Source: QAMX01 sp964515055 (GTDB lineage Bacteria; Bacillota; Clostridia; Oscillospirales; QAMX01). From it: a stretch of 64,000 nucleotides of DNA. How positions within the stretch are numbered: the first letter of the stretch is position 1; each line of letters starts with the position of its first letter. The stretch lies in assembly GCA_964515055.1 (NCBI GenBank), contig CAZEUG010000005.1, positions 26,148 through 90,147 on the forward strand, in the 5' to 3' direction. A program made the position numbers and the translations under genes. This document shows, piece by piece, positions 58,576 through 64,000 of this stretch. The notes under the pieces were generated by a model. The model did no database searches. It was not told the DNA's origin and saw nothing but the letters and a program-made list of their open reading frames with translations.

Positions 58576-59812
58576 TGTAGGCCTTTCCGAACTGAAGTTC
58601 TTCTTGTCCGTTTTTGCTGGAAGCAGGCTGGATCACATCTTCCTCTTCGTCCTCGTCGAGGAAGGCACGAATGCTGGTCTTGAGAGAATGGAAGAACCCC
58701 GGCTTTTTGGCCTTTTCGGACTGTGCCGGTACAGCTGTCTGAGCGGGCGAAACAGGAGGAATGCGCGGAATGATCTTCGTTGCCTGGGTATCGGACAGCT
58801 CTTCGGCGGAACGATCTGGTGCCTGCGAAAGAATCCCATTCTTTTTCAAGACGAGTGCAAGTGCTTCTTCGTAGGAAAGATGGGAGGTGTCAACGCCCTG
58901 AGCGTTCAAATAGACGGATTCCCCAGCATCCACAACGGGCTGCGGGTTAGCTTCACGGACGGATTCGACAGGCTGTGCAGACGCGGTTGCTTCAATCGGC
59001 TGGACAGGTGTCGTCGATACCGACGCTGCTTCCTGCTTGAAAGCAGTATCTTCAGTTGCTTGAACCGGCTCTGTTGATTGCACCGGGGCAACTACTTCGG
59101 CGTTCTGTGCAGGATTCGGCGATGACACAGCTTCCTCTTCGGTCACCGTTGTCTCCGGAATTCCGACGGACAACATCGGCTCGTCCGAATCGGATGATGC
59201 ATTCGTCGGTGAAGCTGTGTCCTCCTCAGATGACTGCGTTGTGGCCTCATCTGTCGCGGGTGTCTCCTGAACGGAATCATCTACTTCAACCGGCAGCGTT
59301 GTCGGTGCTGCTTCGACGGCATCACTCTGCACAGGCTCGGTTTGAAGGGACATGTACGATGCTTCGCCGAGTTCACGGAGCTGCAGCTCGTATTGCTCGG
59401 TCAACGATGCAATGAATGCAGCGTGCTCCCTGCGCAGCTCCGACAGGCGGTTTTGTTCATGCTCAATCTGCTCCAGAAGCTTCGAAAGCTGCTGATTCAA
59501 TTCTTCCAATTGCACAGCATCCTCTGCAGCCGGAGATTCGGCCGGAGCGGGCACGCTCTGTTCGACAACCACTTCCGGTACCTCCGGTGCGACGGCAGCA
59601 GGCTGCGACTCCCCTTCCGAAGAAGGTGTGACATTTCTGGCTTCTTCCAGTGCTTCGGCGAGAACCTGAAGCTTCTGCTTCAAGACCTGATTCTCTTTTT
59701 TGAACCCTGTCAGCATTTTTCGTGCTTCATTGACAAACTCATCCACCTGTTCAGGATCGTAGCCACCGAAAACGGTTTTGTCAAAAAATACTTCTGATTT
59801 ATTGTTACTCAT
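58556..59812 (-). CDS. divIVA: DivIVA-domain cell-division/polarity protein
   Basis: Encodes 418 residues. The N-terminal 60 residues have the DivIVA membrane-curvature motif (FFDKTVFGGYDPEQVDEFVNEARKML), followed by coiled coil (about 30-55 and 110-150). The rest is a long low-complexity region rich in Val, Ala, Glu, Pro and Thr, with a conserved-looking GVDTSHLSYEEAL patch and an acidic C-terminus (DEDEEEDV). This is much longer than B. subtilis DivIVA (about 164). The ATG at 59812 follows AAAGGAC. It sits in the sepF-yggT-divIVA order typical of Firmicutes. Confidence 0.9.
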   Translation of the reverse strand: MSNNKSEVFFDKTVFGGYDPEQVDEFVNEARKMLTGFKKENQVLKQKLQVLAEALEEARNVTPSSEGESQPAAVAPEVPEVVVEQSVPAPAESPAAEDAVQLEELNQQLSKLLEQIEHEQNRLSELRREHAAFIASLTEQYELQLRELGEASYMSLQTEPVQSDAVEAAPTTLPVEVDDSVQETPATDEATTQSSEEDTASPTNASSDSDEPMLSVGIPETTVTEEEAVSSPNPAQNAEVVAPVQSTEPVQATEDTAFKQEAASVSTTPVQPIEATASAQPVESVREANPQPVVDAGESVYLNAQGVDTSHLSYEEALALVLKKNGILSQAPDRSAEELSDTQATKIIPRIPPVSPAQTAVPAQSEKAKKPGFFHSLKTSIRAFLDEDEEEDVIQPASSKNGQEELQFGKAYNVKNDR

Positions 59813-59837
59813 GATGTAGAACAGTCCTTTCGGTGTT

Positions 59838-60098
59838 TCAAAGCAGGGATGCAACGAACTGCAGCGTTAGAACAGTCGCCAAATATGACAAATCAATCGG
59901 GAACCCTTGTCCGATGCCCAACCGGTCAAACAACAACCGATAGGGCATCAAAAACGGCTCTGTTACAGAACAGAGCAAATCATACAATCTGCCTCCGCCG
60001 AACCCGGCAAACCAAGAAAGAACCGCTCGAATTAGCAGGAGCAGAGAAATCAGTTCGATCAATGATATTGCAATCGACCGAACAACTGCTGTCAGCAA
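59838..60098 (-). CDS. yggT: YggT family membrane protein
   Basis: An 86-residue two-helix membrane protein of the YggT/YlmG family, linked to division and envelope biogenesis. The sequence shows IELISLLLLIRAVLSWF, the conserved PFLMPYRLLF turn (about residues 48-57) and a second helix (LSYLATVLTLQFVASLL). Start is TTG at 60098, with GGAGG 7 bases upstream. It lies 21 bases after sepF. Confidence 0.92.
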   Translation of the reverse strand: MLTAVVRSIAISLIELISLLLLIRAVLSWFAGFGGGRLYDLLCSVTEPFLMPYRLLFDRLGIGQGFPIDLSYLATVLTLQFVASLL

Positions 60099-60119
60099 AA
60101 AGATGCCTCCTTCTGTGAA

Positions 60120-60593
60120 TCAGAAGTACAAGCCGTTGGATTCCAGCTCATCAATGATATCGCCCATAATGCCGACATTATACGGTGTAATCAGGAATGT
60201 GCTGTTGGCGATTTTCTGGAATTTTCCCTGGAAGGCATAGGCAACGCCACTCAAAAAGTCCAACAGGCGGCGGGCAATTTCCTTGTTGGTCTGCTCAAGA
60301 TTGATGACAACCGTCCGCTTTTCTTTCAAATGATCGGCGATTTCGGTGGCGTCTTCAAACTTATCCGGCTTAACGAGCACAACCTGCAGCTGCGCGGTTG
60401 CGTTGATGTTGACCACGCGATTGCCACGCGTATACGGCGTCGCGGCCGGCTGGTCATAGGTCGTTGTATTTCCGGAAACGGATGGGGTCGGACGCTGTTC
60501 CGGCATGGAAGAATGCGGAACATATTCTTCGAATTCTTCATCCTCGTAGTCGTCAGCGTCTGTCCATTTTTTTATCCGATCGATCAAGCTCAT
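60120..60593 (-). CDS. sepF: Cell division protein SepF
   Basis: Membrane-binding protein that bundles FtsZ filaments. The 157-residue product has the N-terminal amphipathic helix (MSLIDRIKKW), a disordered linker rich in Pro/Ser/Thr (about 20-60) and the C-terminal domain with VVLVKPDKFEDATEIADHL, RTVVINLE, RRLLDFLSGVAYAFQG (about 70-130) and the end TFLITPYNVGI. The ATG at 60593 follows GGAGG by 9 bases; a TTG at 60599 is too close. It has its own strong promoter. The usual ylmE gene upstream is absent. Confidence 0.95.
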   Translation of the reverse strand: MSLIDRIKKWTDADDYEDEEFEEYVPHSSMPEQRPTPSVSGNTTTYDQPAATPYTRGNRVVNINATAQLQVVLVKPDKFEDATEIADHLKEKRTVVINLEQTNKEIARRLLDFLSGVAYAFQGKFQKIANSTFLITPYNVGIMGDIIDELESNGLYF

Positions 60594-60626
60594 AATCAAG
60601 TGCCTCCTATTTTTGTATCTACATAT

Positions 60627-60655
60627 ATTATCTTAAATTTAGCTGAAAAAGTCAA
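60627..60655 (-). promoter_or_regulatory. sepF: Sigma-A promoter for sepF-yggT-divIVA-lspA-rluD
   Basis: On the minus strand, -35 TTGACT (60650-60655), 17-bp spacer, -10 GATAAT (60627-60632). Confidence 0.8.
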
Positions 60656-60689
60656 CACCATTCGGCGAAAAAACGAGGGTTGCTGGAAA

Positions 60690-61928
60690 TTATTTTACGA
60701 TTTTCCCGTCATACAGGTCATTTCGGCCTAAAATAATTTCATCGTATAAGAACAGCTGTTTCTTATCGGTTGAGTTGGATTCTACAATGTAATAGCTGTC
60801 ACCGGTGTAAAGAATGCGAACCGGCTTGAATACCGCTTTGGCACCTTCCAAAACGTAGACACCGGGCGAACCATCCAAAACGCGCAACCCTTCCTGGGAA
60901 ATCTTAAACCCGGTGTAGGTGTCCAAAATGATGGTACACTGCTGGTCACGTTCCGAAGCCATATTGGAGAGCGGAACATCACATCGGAAGACAGCAAGCA
61001 CGGCGTTAGCAGATGCATCCCGCTCCAAACGGGTGACGGATGCTGTGACGCGATCCCCTGCGATTTGCAGCGGGTAGGATGTGTCTACCGACAGGCGTGC
61101 AGCCTCCGTATCGGAGAGAGGAACTGCGGCATACCATGTGTAGCCGTAAACCATTTTGCCAAATACGGTGTTGGATGTGATGGTCGAGGCGGGAAACTCA
61201 CGCTTTTTTTGCAGAGAGGAAACGGTCATATCATCCACAAAAGCCAGCGTCAACAACGGCTCGTAGCCATCCGCGGACTGCACATAGTACCCGGCCGTAT
61301 TGGTTTTCAACGGTTGCATATCGGCATCCAGACTGGCCTGAAGCGTAGAAATGCTCTGTTTGAGCTCTGCCATGACCGTCTGCAGAGATCCGTCCTTCAG
61401 AGACAATTCGCGTTTGAGAATCTGCGATTCCATCTGGAAAAAGGCGGACGAAAGATCATGTTCCAGAATTCCGCCATCTGAAAAGGCAGAATACGTGCGA
61501 AGCGACGAATAAATCCCATGATTCAGAGAAGGCAATGCGGAGGGCGTATTGTCTGTTTGTGACAGACTCTGGTACAGCGCCAGGCGGGTTCTGGCCTCTG
61601 TGAGCTGTTTGTATTTCTCAAGATTCTCCTGAGAAGAAAAGCTGACGGCAATGCTGCTCCCGGCACTGATTCGTTCACCATTTTGAACCACCGGGTAATA
61701 GACGCGGCCATCCTGCTTATAAATGATTTCTTCATCACGAATCAAGACACAGTCAGCCAGAATGCCGTCATCAACGGACACGGATTCAACGACAGCTGTC
61801 AGCAGAGCAGACTCGTTGGAAACAATGACCATATAGATTGCATAGCCAAGTATACCGGCCGCAAACAATGCGATCACAGACCAGACAATCCGTGGAATGT
61901 GCAGCCGGGAGTTGAATGATCGATTCAT
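60690..61928 (-). CDS. HlyD-like membrane protein next to sepF
   Basis: Encodes 412 residues: a short cytoplasmic N-terminus, one membrane helix (about 14-36), a barrel-like segment with VVESVSVDDGILADCVLIRDEEII and VQNGERISAGSSIAV resembling a lipoyl half-motif, a long helical hairpin (about 105-200) and a C-terminal beta domain. Similar proteins sit beside sepF in Clostridia and are annotated HlyD-family, but no transporter partner is present here. The first codons (MNRSFNSRLHIPRI) lack a strong binding site. A role in envelope or division is suggested by context only. Confidence 0.82.
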   Translation of the reverse strand: MNRSFNSRLHIPRIVWSVIALFAAGILGYAIYMVIVSNESALLTAVVESVSVDDGILADCVLIRDEEIIYKQDGRVYYPVVQNGERISAGSSIAVSFSSQENLEKYKQLTEARTRLALYQSLSQTDNTPSALPSLNHGIYSSLRTYSAFSDGGILEHDLSSAFFQMESQILKRELSLKDGSLQTVMAELKQSISTLQASLDADMQPLKTNTAGYYVQSADGYEPLLTLAFVDDMTVSSLQKKREFPASTITSNTVFGKMVYGYTWYAAVPLSDTEAARLSVDTSYPLQIAGDRVTASVTRLERDASANAVLAVFRCDVPLSNMASERDQQCTIILDTYTGFKISQEGLRVLDGSPGVYVLEGAKAVFKPVRILYTGDSYYIVESNSTDKKQLFLYDEIILGRNDLYDGKIVK

Positions 61929-61958
61929 TCCGTCACTTCCTGAATGATGTGTGTGAAA

Positions 61959-62189
61959 TCAGTCTTCATCTTCGGAAAAATCCAGGGATTTTTCCGGAAC
62001 AACGGTCGAGATGGCGTGCTTGTAGACCAGACGTTGACGACCTTCTACATCCAATACGACTGTGAAGCTGTCAAAGCAGCGGACGAAGCCCTTGAATTGA
62101 AAACCATTGACCAGAAAAATAGTGACCATGACCTTCTCTTTGCGGGCCTGATTGAGAAAAGCATCCTGAATATTTTGTTTTTGTGTCAT
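61959..62189 (-). CDS. hfq: RNA chaperone Hfq
   Basis: Hexameric Sm-like protein aiding sRNA-mRNA pairing. The 76-residue product has QDAFLNQARKEKVMVTIFLVNG (about 6-27), FKGFVRCFDSFTVVL and the YKHAISTVVP Sm2 motif (about 55-64), then a short acidic tail. The ATG at 62189 follows AGGAGG by 5 bases. The miaA-hfq order is classic. Confidence 0.95.
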   Translation of the reverse strand: MTQKQNIQDAFLNQARKEKVMVTIFLVNGFQFKGFVRCFDSFTVVLDVEGRQRLVYKHAISTVVPEKSLDFSEDED

Positions 62190-62236
62190 ATAAACCTCCT
62201 GAGACATGGCGTGAATGAACGTTGAAAAGAAACCAC

Positions 62237-63211
62237 TCAAGGCATTTTTGTCGATTGGAGCTGGGAACAGAGAAACTGCATGGCATCATCTATCAGGTCT
62301 GAAAAGCGATCAGAGGTCTGATAGAGCAGCCAATGAATGGATGGATTGCGACGAAACCATGTGAGCTGGCGTTTGGCGTAGTTTCGACTGCGTTTTTTGA
62401 TTTCATCGACGGCTGCCTCAAGCGAACAATGACCGGATACAACGGGAATCAGCTCCTTGTAGCCGATGGCCTGCATAGCAGTCGATTGAGCCGACAGACC
62501 GTCGGTCAGCAGCGTGCGCAGCTCATCAACGAGCCCCTGCTCGATCATGCGATCGACGCGTTGGTCGATTCTTGCGTATAAATCTTCGCGTGATGCCGGT
62601 GCAATGCCAAGCCATATGGGCTGGAATTCAGGCGGTTCCCTGTGGGAAAGCCGATCGTGCTCCAATATCGAAGCACCGGTCAAACGATAGACCTCCAAAG
62701 CGCGAATCACACGCTTCAGATTGTTGGGATGCAGCCTGGCAGCCGCCTCCGGATCACACGCGGCAAGCAGACGATGGACAGCGTCGACGCCCTGTTCCTC
62801 GGCCAACTCATTCAGCTCAGCGCGATAGGCCAGATCCGGTTCCACAGGAGCATAGGAATCGGACAGCAGCAGCGCGTCAAAATATAACCCGGTTCCACCG
62901 GCAACAATGGCGGTCTTTCCGCGTGACAGTATATCGCGTATAATCGGCAGTGCGGCGCTTCGGTATCGCTCAACAGAAAAAGACTCACTCGGCGGAATGA
63001 CGCCAATCAAATGATGCGGAATCCCCTTTTGTTCCGATTCGGACGGAGCAGCCGTTCCGATCTTCATTCCCTGATAAATCTGCATGGAGTCCGCAGAGAG
63101 AATTTCGCCATTCAGGCGTTCTGCAAGGGCAACCGCCATCGCAGTTTTTCCGGATGCGGTGGGGCCGACGAGAAAAATCGGACGATGCACAGAACAAATT
63201 TGATGACTCAT
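62237..63211 (-). CDS. miaA: tRNA dimethylallyltransferase MiaA
   Basis: Adds dimethylallyl to A37 of tRNAs reading UNN codons. The 324-residue product has the P-loop VGPTASGKTAMAVALAERL (about residues 13-31), the DSMQIYQGMKIGTAAPSESE substrate loop (about 38-57), VAGGTGLYFDALL (about 97) and the NYAKRQLTWFRRNP motif (about 290). The ATG at 63211 overlaps the mutL stop (ATGA). Confidence 0.96.
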   Translation of the reverse strand: MSHQICSVHRPIFLVGPTASGKTAMAVALAERLNGEILSADSMQIYQGMKIGTAAPSESEQKGIPHHLIGVIPPSESFSVERYRSAALPIIRDILSRGKTAIVAGGTGLYFDALLLSDSYAPVEPDLAYRAELNELAEEQGVDAVHRLLAACDPEAAARLHPNNLKRVIRALEVYRLTGASILEHDRLSHREPPEFQPIWLGIAPASREDLYARIDQRVDRMIEQGLVDELRTLLTDGLSAQSTAMQAIGYKELIPVVSGHCSLEAAVDEIKKRSRNYAKRQLTWFRRNPSIHWLLYQTSDRFSDLIDDAMQFLCSQLQSTKMP

Positions 63212-64000
63212 ACAATCCTCTGAAACCGTTTTTCCAGTTCTTTTTTTGAGATCACGGTGAGTACCGGGCGACCATGTGGACAAAAACGAACCGACTCGTC
63301 TGACAAAACCCGCTCAGTCAGGTGACGGAGCTCTTCGGGGTTAGAATGATCACCGGAACGGATGGCCGATTTGCAGGCTACCATTTTGAAGAGACGATCG
63401 CGCTTTTCATCAACTGTGATTCCACGTGCAGACAGATTCCGTGCAATTTCAGAAATTGCCGCAGCAACCTCTGACGGCTCATAAACTGATGGGACTGCGC
63501 GGACAATCACCGAAGAACCGCCGAAATCTTCGAGTTCGAAACCCGTTTGCAGCAGTTCATCCGCGTGAGACAGCAGCAGCGCCTTTTCCTCAGGATCCAA
63601 TGCGACCACCGGGGCGTCCAGCAAAGTCTGTGAAGCGATTTTCTGATGATGAACCAGCAGATCGTTGTAGCGAATGCGTTCATGCGCGGCGTGCTTATCC
63701 AGAATCAACAGCTCATCAGCCTGTTCGATCAGAATATAGACGCCGAACAGCTCGCCAAGGATTCGATACGCCGGTGCAACCGGTTCCTCAACCGGCGGAC
63801 ATCTCAGCGCGTCCTCAGTCGGTTCTGCAGTCACAGGTACAGGCTCAACGGATGGAATATCCATCGCTTGGGGCGCCAGAACAGAGGTGAATTTCGGAAG
63901 AACCGATCCGCTTTTTTCTGAAATACCAGAAGCATCTGCGTTGTGGGCAGAAACGGGCGGCGAAGAAAAAACATCGCAAAGTACAGCGGTTGAAGGCATG
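63208..64000 (-). CDS. mutL: DNA mismatch repair protein MutL (C-terminal part only)
   Basis: The 264 residues in the window are the C-terminal part of MutL; the ATPase domain lies beyond the right edge. A proline/alanine-rich linker (first about 75 residues) leads to the dimerisation/endonuclease domain: YILIEQADELLILDKHAAHERIRYN (with the KHAAHERI variant of the DQHAAHERI metal motif), ACKSAIRSGD and CPHGRPVLTVISKKELEKRF at the end. An ATG at 63999 is internal, not the true start. Its stop is coupled to miaA. Confidence 0.93.
   Translation of the reverse strand, partial: MPSTAVLCDVFSSPPVSAHNADASGISEKSGSVLPKFTSVLAPQAMDIPSVEPVPVTAEPTEDALRCPPVEEPVAPAYRILGELFGVYILIEQADELLILDKHAAHERIRYNDLLVHHQKIASQTLLDAPVVALDPEEKALLLSHADELLQTGFELEDFGGSSVIVRAVPSVYEPSEVAAAISEIARNLSARGITVDEKRDRLFKMVACKSAIRSGDHSNPEELRHLTERVLSDESVRFCPHGRPVLTVISKKELEKRFQRIV

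Noticed and set aside
63208..63999. ATG at 63999 as the start of a 263-codon gene
   Set aside because: The product is the C-terminal part of MutL; the N-terminal ATPase domain must lie outside the window, so this ATG is internal.
1..64000. CRISPR arrays, tRNA/rRNA genes, insertion sequences, prophage
   Set aside because: Scanning intergenic regions by eye I found no regularly spaced repeats, cloverleaf-like sequences, transposase or phage genes. Systematic searches (tRNAscan-SE, ISfinder) would be decisive.

Overview
The window looks like chromosome from a Gram-positive, endospore-forming member of the Clostridia, probably an Oscillospirales/Ruminococcaceae-type lineage; I would not go below order level. 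Support comes from near-consensus sigma-A promoters (often 17-bp spacers), strong AGGAGG ribosome binding sites with frequent GTG/TTG starts, a CIRCE-controlled groESL, a clostridial glnA-ANTAR pair, an efp-CD1247 pair, SepF/YggT/DivIVA division genes, TagO-type cell-wall genes, and a 26-codon spoVM that implies sporulation. Base composition is moderate (a little over half G+C by eye) and even. I saw no insertion sequence, phage gene, CRISPR array, tRNA or rRNA. This is mainly core chromosome with a few accessory cassettes.

Layout. 1-1.55 kb: a cut-off membrane protein, then three small uncharacterised clostridial proteins. 1.54-7.0 kb (minus): aminotransferase, trpS, tagO/wecA-like, wecB and an anchored exported protein, one operon from a promoter near 7.02 kb. 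7.1-14.0 kb (plus): smc-ftsY-rph-rdgB-yhbY-nadD. 14.0-18.2 kb: LCP protein, rsfS, leuS. Then rpsU alone with its own promoter and terminator, metG-tatD-Gfo/Idh/MocA oxidoreductase, and CIRCE-groES-groEL. 25-26 kb: a PhnP-like hydrolase (minus) and a radical SAM protein (plus) diverge from interlocked promoters; the latter leads pcrA-mscL. 30-32.5 kb: carD-like regulator and a lone clan GH-D glycosidase. 32.7-41.5 kb: a small Cys protein (minus), purA behind a promoter-proximal terminator, then glnA-ANTAR-guaA-acetyltransferase-ddh-pyrG. 41.5-47.1 kb: dapF, a sugar-isomerase/LarA-family pair, a Xaa-Pro peptidase and a long prs. 47.2-48.3 kb: efp-CD1247. 48.3-51.0 kb (minus): rarA, glyA. 51.1 kb: nth. 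51.8-55.3 kb (minus): MacA-like adaptor, MacB-like permease without its ATPase, DUF6873 protein, a 57-aa membrane protein, spoVM. 55.4-64 kb (mostly minus): mutL-miaA-hfq-HlyD-like protein, sepF-yggT-divIVA-lspA-rluD, then a TPP riboswitch with its own promoter inside rluD driving thiT and a HAD phosphatase.

Functional themes. Nitrogen and nucleotide metabolism cluster together (purA, glnA/ANTAR, guaA, pyrG, prs). Lysine/peptidoglycan genes (ddh, dapF) lie close by. Translation (leuS, metG, trpS, rsfS, efp, rpsU, rluD, miaA), genome maintenance (smc, pcrA, mutL, rarA, nth) and envelope/division functions (tagO, wecB, LCP, sepF, divIVA, lspA) fill most of the rest. The least explained parts are the three-gene small-protein operon at 0.5-1.5 kb, the sugar-isomerase/LarA pair at 42.5-44.7 kb, the efflux-DUF6873-SpoVM cluster at 51.9-55.3 kb, and several leader hairpins and palindromes.
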